The notes beneath the pieces are model-generated. The model was not told the origin of the DNA. It saw nothing but the letters and a program-made list of their open reading frames with translations, and did no database searches. Of a stretch of 64,000 nt of DNA, positions 31,125-41,506 are shown piece after piece; the stretch's first letter is position 1; the number at the start of each line of letters is the position of its first letter. The stretch lies in contig WLHB01000002.1 in NCBI GenBank assembly GCA_009702965.1, positions 25,757-89,756 on the forward strand, given 5' to 3'. A program made the position numbers and the translations under genes. This DNA comes from Actinomycetota bacterium (GTDB taxonomy: Bacteria > Actinomycetota > Actinomycetes > Nanopelagicales > Nanopelagicaceae).

Positions 31125-32024
31125 TTATGAGTTTAGCCGTGCCAGAATTTTTTCGAGGCGATTTTCGTAATGCCCAAGCCAATGAAGCCGTCCATCTCGC
31201 GAAAACCACGTATCTTGGCGACGAATATATTGTCGCGTCACGCGCTTGGTCTCTTCCTTTGCCTGATCTGATGTCAACGCTCCATCTAACATCTGGAGCA
31301 CTTGGGCGTACCCGAGCGCTTTCTGCGCGGTTACTCCATCACGCAAACCTGCACCTACCAACTTTTCAACCTCGTCGACCAAACCCGCCTCCCACATTGC
31401 ATCTACACGATCACTGACGCGAATATCGAGACTTTCTCGATCTTGGCTGAGGCCAAAGTGAAATGCATCTGGATATCGCGAACTCTCTTTGCGCGGAAGA
31501 TTTGCGGTAAATGGCTTTCCTGTAATTTCAATAACTTCCAGAGCGCGAACGATTCGTCGTGTATTAGCTCTATCGATTGCCAGCGCCGCCGCCGGATCTA
31601 ACTTCTCAAGCCGGGCAAAGAGCGCTGCTGCCCCCTGCTCAATAGCTTCAAGTTCAAGGCGAGAACGAACAACAGGGTCTGTATCTGGAAAATTCAAATC
31701 GTCAACAATCGCCTTGATATATAGGCCTGTTCCACCCACGATAATCACATCGCGTCCACGACTATGAATTTCATCGATGGTTGCGCGGGCCAGCTCTTGA
31801 TACCAGGCAACGGTCGAGTCTTCGCGCACGGTGAGAACATCTAAAAGATGATGTGCGATACCCCCACGCTCTTTTATCGTGAGTTTGGCAGTACCAATAT
31901 CCATTCCTTGATATACCTGCATTGAATCTGCATTAACTATCTCTGCACCAATCTCAGCTGCTAGAGCGACCGCTAAATCACTTTTGCCGGTTGCAGTGGC
32001 CCCACAAATAATTATTGTGCGCAC
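31125..32024 (-). CDS. miaA: tRNA dimethylallyltransferase
   Basis: GATATGKSDLAVALA, NADSMQVYQGMDIGTAK, VGGTGLYIKA. Confidence 0.95.
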   Translation of the reverse strand: MRTIIICGATATGKSDLAVALAAEIGAEIVNADSMQVYQGMDIGTAKLTIKERGGIAHHLLDVLTVREDSTVAWYQELARATIDEIHSRGRDVIIVGGTGLYIKAIVDDLNFPDTDPVVRSRLELEAIEQGAAALFARLEKLDPAAALAIDRANTRRIVRALEVIEITGKPFTANLPRKESSRYPDAFHFGLSQDRESLDIRVSDRVDAMWEAGLVDEVEKLVGAGLRDGVTAQKALGYAQVLQMLDGALTSDQAKEETKRVTRQYIRRQDTWFSRDGRLHWLGHYENRLEKILARLNS

Positions 32025-33455
32025 TTAGTTATCAGTTTTTCGTGTCGGCATTCCTAGTGTTACACCAGTACTTTCTTCTTTTTCTTCATTCCTTCGCGCA
32101 TGTGCATCCCCACCCCGAGTTTGGGTGTGACTTAATTCGCGACCAATCAAATAGTGAGCAGAAGCATCTGTAATCTCTACATCGACGAAGTCTCCCGGTC
32201 TTGCCAGGCTTGTGTTATCAAAATGCACAAGGCGAAAATCTTGAGAGCGCCCTGTCAGACGAGATTGTGCGGCATCTCTGCGACCTTCAACTTCAGTCAC
32301 CATAATTTGATGTCTAGTGCCGATTGCTTCTTGATTGACTGAGAGCGAAATCTTCTGCTGGTGTTCATGTAGGCGTGTGTATCGCTCTCCAACTACAGCC
32401 TCTGCCACTTGGTTACTCATTTCACCCGCTGGGGTTCCTGGTCTAATCGAGTACTTGTAGGTGTAGGCCGCGGCAAAGCGAGATTGAGAGACCACATCAA
32501 GAGTCGCGGTGAAATCTTCTTCCGTCTCACCCGGAAAACCGACAATGATGTCGGTTGTGATCATGGCGTGTGGAATACCTTTTCGCACTCGATCAAGAAT
32601 TCCTAGATAGCGATCGCTTCGATAGGAGCGACGCATCGAGGCCAAGATTGCATCTGAGCCAGATTGAAGAGGCATATGTAGGTGTGGCATCACAACAGGA
32701 GTCGTTGCCATGACCTCAATAACGTCATCGGTGAAATCGCGCGGATGGGGCGACATAAACCGCAAGCGCTCAAGGCCATCAATTCCAGCAACTTCTTTGA
32801 GTAGACGTGCAAACGCTCCACGCTCACCTAACTCAACTCCGTAGGCATTCACATTCTGGCCAAGTAACGTTACTTCGATAACGCCTTGCTCAACTAAAGC
32901 GCGAACTTCTGCGAGAACATCACTCATTGAGCGATCTTTCTCAACCCCGCGCAGTGTAGGGACAATGCAGAATGTACAAGTGTTGTTGCAGCCGACCGAG
33001 ATAGAGACCCATGATGAAAAAGCTGAAAAGCGACGGGCGGGAAGAGTGGATGGGAAATGTTCGAGCGCTTCAAGGATTTCGATCTGCGACTCTTCTTCAA
33101 TGCGCGCTCGTTCAAGTAAGACAGGTAGTGAACCCACATTGTGCGTGCCAAAAACCACATCTACATACGGCGCCTTTTTAAGAATAATTGCCTGATCTTT
33201 TTGCGCTAAACATCCACCAACTGCAATTTGCATCGACGGGTTTGCTTTTTTAATCGGCGCAAGGAATGAGAGATTTCCATAGAGTTTGTTATCAGCGTTC
33301 TCACGTACTGCGCAGGTGTTAAAGACAACGATGTCGGCCTGAACCCCGGACTCTGCCGGCATGAAACCAGCTTCATCTAGAAGTCCAGCGATTCGCTCTG
33401 AATCATGAACATTCATCTGACAGCCGTATGTTTCGACTGTATACGTGCGAGTCAT
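32025..33455 (-). CDS. miaB: tRNA-2-methylthio-N6-dimethylallyladenosine synthase
   Basis: [13 protein letters not shown], radical [20 protein letters not shown] domain. Confidence 0.95.
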   Translation of the reverse strand: MTRTYTVETYGCQMNVHDSERIAGLLDEAGFMPAESGVQADIVVFNTCAVRENADNKLYGNLSFLAPIKKANPSMQIAVGGCLAQKDQAIILKKAPYVDVVFGTHNVGSLPVLLERARIEEESQIEILEALEHFPSTLPARRFSAFSSWVSISVGCNNTCTFCIVPTLRGVEKDRSMSDVLAEVRALVEQGVIEVTLLGQNVNAYGVELGERGAFARLLKEVAGIDGLERLRFMSPHPRDFTDDVIEVMATTPVVMPHLHMPLQSGSDAILASMRRSYRSDRYLGILDRVRKGIPHAMITTDIIVGFPGETEEDFTATLDVVSQSRFAAAYTYKYSIRPGTPAGEMSNQVAEAVVGERYTRLHEHQQKISLSVNQEAIGTRHQIMVTEVEGRRDAAQSRLTGRSQDFRLVHFDNTSLARPGDFVDVEITDASAHYLIGRELSHTQTRGGDAHARRNEEKEESTGVTLGMPTRKTDN

Positions 33456-34195
33456 TAGATATCTAAAATTTTATAAGAAAGATCTGCTCGATTAACCACG
33501 AGCATCTTTCCATTTGTTAATGGTGTCCAATCATCGTGTCCCCATCCCGTGGAGGCTATCTTGATCGCGCCATCTTCCTTAGTGAAACGAAGCTCGTAGT
33601 GATGTGGAACAGTCCACTCACTCTGCTCTAACTCATTAAATTGACAGACTGCAATCAAGAAATCAGGGGTGAGGGTAATTGAATTGATAGCCGAATAATC
33701 ACAGGTTGAGGCAATCTTCTTCACAGTGGAGGCGATGGCGTTGATCAAACCCTCACTCTTTGCCGCCGTAAGAATTGCAAAAAAGTAACGCTCGCTATCT
33801 GTAGTTGATGCCAGCTCTGAGATGAGATCTGCATCTATAAGCGGTTCTACGCTAGCTGGAGGGCGAATCGTTCCATTATGCATAAATGAGATATCACCGT
33901 GAATAAATGGGTGATTATTTGAAATATCTACCGTTAAACCTTTTGAGGCTAGGCGAAGATGTAACAGTGCACCATCGCTAGATGTCTTTGATGCCACCTT
34001 TGAAAAAAGTTCGCTCTCAAATGCTGGCGCTAAATCTCGTTGGAGTTCTTGAGCTCCGCCCACAGAGTCACAAGTCGTTACTCCCCAACCATGCTTATGT
34101 TCTTGTGAAAGTTGAACAAAGTCGTCAAGGGTTGAACCAATTACGGATTCAAAGGTTGATGGTTCAGTCGAGGCGTAGGCCAATAATCTGCACAT
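33455..34195 (-). CDS. Class II glutamine amidotransferase family protein
   Basis: N-terminal MCRLLAYAS catalytic Cys, [24 protein letters not shown]. Confidence 0.87.
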   Translation of the reverse strand: MCRLLAYASTEPSTFESVIGSTLDDFVQLSQEHKHGWGVTTCDSVGGAQELQRDLAPAFESELFSKVASKTSSDGALLHLRLASKGLTVDISNNHPFIHGDISFMHNGTIRPPASVEPLIDADLISELASTTDSERYFFAILTAAKSEGLINAIASTVKKIASTCDYSAINSITLTPDFLIAVCQFNELEQSEWTVPHHYELRFTKEDGAIKIASTGWGHDDWTPLTNGKMLVVNRADLSYKILDI

Positions 34196-34204
34196 AAGGC
34201 CAAT

Positions 34205-35173
34205 CTATCGTGGAATACGGATTGGTTCCTGCCCACGGGCGATGAGTCGCTCAAAGTGGATCTCCCGCTTATCGTTAAATCTCATCGCATCCTCTCCCGC
34301 TTTCTTAAGGAAAGCCGCGAGCTCCTCACGAGCGAGTAAACCATCCCCCGATAGATCGGTTCTTTCAAAGACGTTCCATGCCCGAAGGACTGGCGCGATG
34401 ACATCATCGAGATGTTGCTGAAGGTCATAAATCCCAGCCAGTGCTATCTGCACCGCCTTGCGACCAAAGCCAGGCATATTCGCACCTGGCATATCGAAAT
34501 TAGTGACAACATCTGCGATCGCACGCATCGCCGCATTCGGCTCTAACTCAAGTGCTTGGGCAAGTAAGTTGCGATAGAAAATCATATGTAAATTCTCATC
34601 GAGTGCGACTCGCTGCATCATATTTTCAGCGATCGGATCATTTGAAAGTTTGCCAGTATTGCGGTGAGAGATACGAGTGGCAAGTTCTTGGAATGAAACG
34701 TAGGCAATCGTATGCAACATATCGTTCTCATATGGTGTCTGGTAACCCAAGGACATATGTGCCATGCGAAGATCTTCAAGTTCGTAGGGATCAACACCTC
34801 GTGTTGCCATGAGGTAATCACGAATCACGATCGCGTGACGAGCCTCTTCTGCCGTCCATCGCTCAATCCAATTTCCCCATGCTCCATCGCGTCCCATAGA
34901 GATTGAAATTTCTGTGTGGTAACTCGGCAAGTTATCCTCAGTAAGAAGATTTAATACGAGCGAATCTTGGGCAACAGGTGTGAGGCGAGAATCTTTTGCC
35001 TCCCATGCATCACCATTAAGTGGCCCTGCATAGTCGCGACCCTCTGACCATGGGACATATTCATGTGGGTACCAATTTTTCTGTACACCTAAATGTCTAT
35101 TTAATTCGACTTCAACGACAGGTTCCAAATCACGGATAAGCCGGGATTGAATTGCATCTGAGTCATACGTCAT
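34205..35173 (-). CDS. Acyl-ACP desaturase (DesA family)
   Basis: EEARHAIVIRDYL and DENLHMIFYRNL di-iron ExxH motifs. Confidence 0.9.
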   Translation of the reverse strand: MTYDSDAIQSRLIRDLEPVVEVELNRHLGVQKNWYPHEYVPWSEGRDYAGPLNGDAWEAKDSRLTPVAQDSLVLNLLTEDNLPSYHTEISISMGRDGAWGNWIERWTAEEARHAIVIRDYLMATRGVDPYELEDLRMAHMSLGYQTPYENDMLHTIAYVSFQELATRISHRNTGKLSNDPIAENMMQRVALDENLHMIFYRNLLAQALELEPNAAMRAIADVVTNFDMPGANMPGFGRKAVQIALAGIYDLQQHLDDVIAPVLRAWNVFERTDLSGDGLLAREELAAFLKKAGEDAMRFNDKREIHFERLIARGQEPIRIPR

Positions 35174-35206
35174 GCGATAACGCTACGGCAGTAGTTGTGT
35201 TACTGA

Positions 35207-35893
35207 CTAGTTTGAATTCGCATCTTTACGCTGGCGAGCCTGTGATGAGCGCCATGTAGCAATCGCACCATGATTACCGCTGAGTAATACAGGTGGTACT
35301 TCTATTCCACGCCACTCTTGCGGGCGTGTGTAATTTGGATACTCGAGGTATCCCTCTTCATTATGTGACTCTTCAGCAAGTGAAAGCGGGTTTCCTAATA
35401 CTCCTGGAATCAATCGAGTGATCGCTTCAATCATTACCATCGAGGCCACCTCACCCCCTCCAAGAACATAATCACCGATCGACACTTCTCTCACCCTAAT
35501 GTTGCGGTCTGCATACTCCTGTTGGCTGTAATGCTCACGAACGCGATCATCGATTCCTTCATAGCGTCCACAGGCAAAGATTAAATGCGTTGCAACCGAT
35601 AACTCTTGCGCCATCTCTTGCGTGAAACGGCGACCTGCTGGTGTCAAAATAATCAGATCTGATCCATCTTCAATGACGCCATCTATGGCGTTTCCCCACA
35701 CATCTGCAAGCATGACCATCCCAGCGCCACCGCCATATGGCGCATCATCAACTGTGTGATGGATATCTTTCGTCTGGGCTCTTAAGTCGTGCACATTGAT
35801 CGATAACAAGCCGCCTTCTTGCGCTTTACCTAAGAGCGAGAGCTGTAACGGCGCAAAATACTCAGGGAATATTGTGATCGCATCGATCTTCAC
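35207..35893 (-). CDS. trmD: tRNA (guanine-N1)-methyltransferase
   Basis: [30 protein letters not shown]. Confidence 0.97.
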   Translation of the reverse strand: MKIDAITIFPEYFAPLQLSLLGKAQEGGLLSINVHDLRAQTKDIHHTVDDAPYGGGAGMVMLADVWGNAIDGVIEDGSDLIILTPAGRRFTQEMAQELSVATHLIFACGRYEGIDDRVREHYSQQEYADRNIRVREVSIGDYVLGGGEVASMVMIEAITRLIPGVLGNPLSLAEESHNEEGYLEYPNYTRPQEWRGIEVPPVLLSGNHGAIATWRSSQARQRKDANSN

Positions 35894-36393
35894 TGCACTC
35901 TCCCATCAATAATTGGCGGAATCACTACGAGTTTCTTATTTGTAATATCTACTTCAGGAACAAGGGCCCGGACAAAGGGAATCAGAATTTCAGAAGAGCC
36001 ACCCGCGATAACAAGGACATCCTGGCCCGGAAGATTGAGTACATCGGTGATATCCCCGACCAGAGAACCATCTTCTAAATAGGCCTTACATCCGACAAGT
36101 TGAAGCACGTGATAGTCATCGTCATCTTCGCCAGGAGCGTTGATATCAATATCGGCATAGAGCAACGCATCACGAAGTTTTTCGATCGCATTGCGATCAG
36201 AATAACCTTCAAATGAGAGAAGCAAGATGCCGTTATGGACCCGAACAGATTCGACAGTTAAATCTCCGTGGTCGTCTGTTTCTAGGCGAGCGCCTAAAGC
36301 AAAACGAGTTGCCGCATCATCGGTACGAACTTCGATTGTCGCCTCACCCAAGATTCCATGGGCACGACCAATGCGCCCAACATTTAGGCGCAT
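35890..36393 (-). CDS. rimM: Ribosome maturation factor RimM
   Basis: [17 protein letters not shown] start; PRC-barrel; position between KH gene and trmD. Confidence 0.93.
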   Translation of the reverse strand: MRLNVGRIGRAHGILGEATIEVRTDDAATRFALGARLETDDHGDLTVESVRVHNGILLLSFEGYSDRNAIEKLRDALLYADIDINAPGEDDDDYHVLQLVGCKAYLEDGSLVGDITDVLNLPGQDVLVIAGGSSEILIPFVRALVPEVDITNKKLVVIPPIIDGRVQ

Positions 36394-36406
36394 GACATCA
36401 GTTTTC

Positions 36407-36646
36407 TTAACGAGCCTCGTCTGTATCGATGAGATCAACGCGAACACTACGTCCAGCAAGAGCGCTCACAACTGTGCGAAGCGCCTTTGCTGTACGTCCG
36501 TTACGTCCAATGACCTTACCGATATCTTCAGGATTAACGCGAACTTCTAGAGTTGTTCCTCTGCGGTGCGTCTTCTCCTTGACGATGACATCTTCAGGGT
36601 TATCTACGATTCCCTTTACGAGATGCTCGAGAGCTTCATCAATCAT
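36407..36646 (-). CDS. KH-domain RNA-binding protein
   Basis: 79 aa, VIGRNGRTAKALRTVV KH signature. Confidence 0.93.
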   Translation of the reverse strand: MIDEALEHLVKGIVDNPEDVIVKEKTHRRGTTLEVRVNPEDIGKVIGRNGRTAKALRTVVSALAGRSVRVDLIDTDEAR

Positions 36647-36648
36647 GG

Positions 36649-37212
36649 TTACTTAGCTTCTTCTTCGGCTGGAGTTTCAACAACTGCTTCTGTCTCTACA
36701 ACCTCAGCGACAACTTCTGGCTCGGCTGCTACAACCTCAGCGACAACTTCTGGCTCGGACGCTTCAACAGCTGCTTCAACAACAGGTTCCTCTGCAACTG
36801 GATTTGCCTTAGCGGCAAGTTTCTCCTGAGCCTTCTTCTTCAAAGTTGTTGCACCCTCTTTAGGCTCATCCATTGCAGATTTAACTGCCGCCTCGTATGC
36901 AACGCTCTTATGTGGCTTAGGTGTTGCAACGCGAAGTGTTCCTTCTGTTCCAGGCAATCCCTTGAACTTCTGCCAATCTCCGGTGACCTTAAGGAGTGCT
37001 GCTACAGCCTCTGAAGGTTGTGCACCAACTCCAAGCCAGTAGAGCGCACGCTCTGAGTTGACCTCAATAATTGATGGTTCTTGCCCTGGAACGTAGCGAC
37101 CAATTTCTTCAATTGAAAGTCCGTTACGAGCCTTACGTGAATCGGTAACAACGATGCGATAGAACGGTGTACGAATCTTGCCCATGCGCATTAAACGAAT
37201 TTTTGTAGCCAA
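36649..37212 (-). CDS. rpsP: 30S ribosomal protein S16 with Ala/Glu/Val-rich C-terminal extension
   Basis: [31 protein letters not shown]; ~100-aa low-complexity tail. Confidence 0.96.
   Translation of the reverse strand: MATKIRLMRMGKIRTPFYRIVVTDSRKARNGLSIEEIGRYVPGQEPSIIEVNSERALYWLGVGAQPSEAVAALLKVTGDWQKFKGLPGTEGTLRVATPKPHKSVAYEAAVKSAMDEPKEGATTLKKKAQEKLAAKANPVAEEPVVEAAVEASEPEVVAEVVAAEPEVVAEVVETEAVVETPAEEEAK
36697..36758. repeat. 29-bp perfect direct repeat, period 33 bp, inside rpsP tail
   Basis: tacaacctcagcgacaacttctggctcgg at 36697-36725 and 36730-36758. Confidence 0.9.
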
Positions 37213-37361
37213 AGCAGTGGTGCTCCTAAAAATATATGTTCAATCTCGCGACCGTAGCGGGGTGCCCAGTAAAGAGATCCAACGATGGATTTGGATGTTT
37301 CGGGGGTAGAGGGCCCCGTCACAGGTAACCAATCTTGCCATGTGTGAGCGTCGATCCAAAA

Positions 37362-38807
37362 TCAGGAGTTCTCTTCAACCGCCCTCTTGGCCGGATTTCC
37401 TGAGCGAGACTTCTTCTTAGGCGGGGTGGATGGCCCTTTGCCCATTCTCGGAGCTGCTGGCATTCCAGGTGGCAGGGCCATTCCAGGTGGCATCCCCCCG
37501 CCATTTCGCATCTGCTTCATCATCTTCTGAGCAGCTGAGAACTTATCGACGAGAGCGTTGACCTCTTGCACCTTTCGCCCAGAACCGGCTGCAATACGTG
37601 CACGCCGTGAACCATTAAGAATCTTTGGTTCGATCCGTTCTTGCGGTGTCATTGATTGAACAATTGCCTTTGTTCGCACAATTTCACTCTCATCAAAATT
37701 ATCTATCTGTTTCTTCATTGCGCCAGAGCCCGGAAGCATGCTCAGCAACTTACCCATCGAGCCCATCTTCGACATCGCTTCTAGTTGTTCTAGGAAATCT
37801 TCAAGTGTGAAATCTTCACCTTTAACAAATTTCTCTTCAAGTCGTGCGCTGGACTCACCATCAAGAGCCTTCTTTGCCTGCTCGGCTAACGTTGCGACAT
37901 CACCCATTCCCAGAATTCGAGATGCCATACGATCAGGGTGGAATAGGTCAAAGTCACCGAGTTTCTCACCAGTGGATGCAAACATAATTGGTTTGCCGGT
38001 CAGAACTGCAATCGAAAGGGCCGCGCCGCCTCGAGCATCTCCATCAAGTTTTGTTAATACAACTCCATCAAAACCAACACCAACTTTAAATGCTTGCGCA
38101 GTCTTTACGGCATCTTGTCCGATCATCGCATCAACAACGAAGAGAATTTCATCAGGGTTAATGGCATCTCGTATATCTGATGCCTGCTTCATCATCTCGT
38201 CATCGACACCGAGCCGTCCAGCAGTGTCAACAATCACGATGTTATGTAACTTTGAGCGAGCAAAGGCTAACCCTCCCTTGGCAACCTCTACCGGATTTCC
38301 GACTCCATTTCCTGGCTCTGGAGCAAAGACGGGAACCGAAATACTTTCGCCGACAATCTGTAACTGATTGACTGCATTTGGTCGTTGTAAATCTGATGCA
38401 ACCAATAACGGAGTATCGCCAAGATCTTTAAAGTACTTGGCAAGTTTTCCAGCAAGTGTTGTCTTTCCAGCACCCTGCAAACCAGCCAACATGATCACTG
38501 TAGGTGGATTCTTCGCCAAGCGAACTCTTCGGGCTTCCCCGCCAAGAATTGCAATTAACTCTGCGTTGACAATGTCAAAGATTGCTTGCGCCTGGTTTGA
38601 ACCTGACTGCAAGGTAGGTAGCGCACTGAGGGATTTGCTCTTTACCTTTTCGATAAAGCTTTCAACGACTCCGAGCGCTACATCTGCTTCAAGAAGTCCC
38701 TGGTAAATCTCGTTACAGACCTGATCGATATCACTTGCTGTGATTTTTCCACGCGAGCGTAGTGATGAGAACGCCGATGAGAACTTACTACTCAGTGACT
38801 CAAACAT
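37362..38807 (-). CDS. ffh: Signal recognition particle protein
   Basis: GLQGAGKTTLAGKLA, DTAGRLGVDDEMM, M-domain. Confidence 0.97.
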   Translation of the reverse strand: MFESLSSKFSSAFSSLRSRGKITASDIDQVCNEIYQGLLEADVALGVVESFIEKVKSKSLSALPTLQSGSNQAQAIFDIVNAELIAILGGEARRVRLAKNPPTVIMLAGLQGAGKTTLAGKLAKYFKDLGDTPLLVASDLQRPNAVNQLQIVGESISVPVFAPEPGNGVGNPVEVAKGGLAFARSKLHNIVIVDTAGRLGVDDEMMKQASDIRDAINPDEILFVVDAMIGQDAVKTAQAFKVGVGFDGVVLTKLDGDARGGAALSIAVLTGKPIMFASTGEKLGDFDLFHPDRMASRILGMGDVATLAEQAKKALDGESSARLEEKFVKGEDFTLEDFLEQLEAMSKMGSMGKLLSMLPGSGAMKKQIDNFDESEIVRTKAIVQSMTPQERIEPKILNGSRRARIAAGSGRKVQEVNALVDKFSAAQKMMKQMRNGGGMPPGMALPPGMPAAPRMGKGPSTPPKKKSRSGNPAKRAVEENS

Positions 38808-38825
38808 AATGAGCGCACTCTACAA

Positions 38826-38849
38826 GAGGAGGTCGGCTTTGACCTCCTC
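38826..38849 (-). terminator. Hairpin downstream of glnB (GAGGAGGTC-6 nt-GACCTCCTC), weak T-tract
   Basis: 9-bp perfect stem, between glnB stop and ffh start. Confidence 0.5.
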
Positions 38850-38866
38850 GAGTAGGTGCGTCATGA

Positions 38867-40497
<1,631 letters not shown>

Positions 40498-40565
40498 AAA
40501 TAAACCACCTTCGTATCATCGAGAAATCCCTCGCCATTGAGATGGCCTAAAGATGCTCGTACACG

Positions 40566-40634
40566 GTTACAGGCGATCGGATTGCAGGTTAAGAAATGGT
40601 CACAATTCAGAGGCTTGTGTTACAGCCTGGTTAC
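40566..40634. promoter_or_regulatory. Cluster of GTTAC-like half-sites upstream of amt (candidate GlnR-type region)
   Basis: GTTAC 40566; GTTAA-n6-GTCAC 40588-40603; GTTAC-n6-GTTAC 40619-40634. Confidence 0.45.
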
Positions 40635-40656
40635 AAATTGTCTTATTGAAGAAGCC

Positions 40657-41493
40657 CTACTCGTCTAGAAGGCTGCTGAGGTACGCCGCTGAATCAAAGG
40701 GCTGGAAATCGCCAATAGCCTCACCGGTACCGATAAATTTGATCGGAATGCTCATGTGGTTCTCTACCGCTAAGGCAAACCCACCCTTGGCGCTGCCATC
40801 CATCTTGGTCAGGATCAGACCGGTTACTCCTACTGATTCAGAGAATACTTTGGCCTGCGTAAGGGCATTCTGACCAGTGGTTGCATCAAGTACCAAGAGA
40901 ACTTCAGTTACAGGTGCAATCTTTTCAATTACTCGTTTGATTTTTCCTAGTTCATTCATGAGATCACTCTTGTTATGTAAGCGACCTGCAGTATCCACAA
41001 TCAGAAGCTGCCTTTGGTTATCTCGCGCAAATTGCACTGCGTCAAAGGCAACTGATGCTGGCTCAGATTGTTCCTTGCCAGAAATTACATCGACACCGAT
41101 TCGACTTCCCCATGTCTGCAACTGCTCTACCGCGGCCGCTCTAAAAGTATCGCCAGCACCAAGTGCGACACTGACTCCGGTGGCCTTGAGGTGATGCGCA
41201 AGCTTTGCCGCAGATGTTGTCTTACCGGTGCCATTAATTCCGACGATAAGAAAAACAGAAAGTGGAGGTTGTAGATCGAGCCCTCGTGGCTTGCTTGAAA
41301 TCAACTCTGAGAGCGCTGAAAGTAATCCAGCGCGCGCATCGTCACCTTTAATCTTCTTAGCCGCTTCAATGACGTGATCTGTCAATGCTGGGCCGATATC
41401 AGAGGCCAGAAGTTCGCGCCTTGCTTGATCCCAATCTAGATCTGAGATTTTTGATCGAGATAGTTTGGCGACAAGAGCACCGAATAAACCCAT
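40657..41493 (-). CDS. ftsY: Signal recognition particle receptor FtsY
   Basis: GINGTGKTTSAAKLA, DTAGRLHNKSDLMNEL, short N-terminus. Confidence 0.95.
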   Translation of the reverse strand: MGLFGALVAKLSRSKISDLDWDQARRELLASDIGPALTDHVIEAAKKIKGDDARAGLLSALSELISSKPRGLDLQPPLSVFLIVGINGTGKTTSAAKLAHHLKATGVSVALGAGDTFRAAAVEQLQTWGSRIGVDVISGKEQSEPASVAFDAVQFARDNQRQLLIVDTAGRLHNKSDLMNELGKIKRVIEKIAPVTEVLLVLDATTGQNALTQAKVFSESVGVTGLILTKMDGSAKGGFALAVENHMSIPIKFIGTGEAIGDFQPFDSAAYLSSLLDE

Positions 41494-41506
41494 CAGAAAA
41501 TTCTAA

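Noticed and set aside
37213-37361. 149-bp gap between rpsP and ffh considered as a possible 4.5S/SRP RNA or other ncRNA
   Set aside because: Could not fold a convincing SRP RNA apical motif by eye; most likely rpsP promoter/leader. A covariance-model search (Infernal, Rfam) would be decisive
37738-38367. 209-aa plus-strand ORF inside ffh
   Set aside because: Antisense shadow of ffh, Ser/Pro-rich, no recognisable domain
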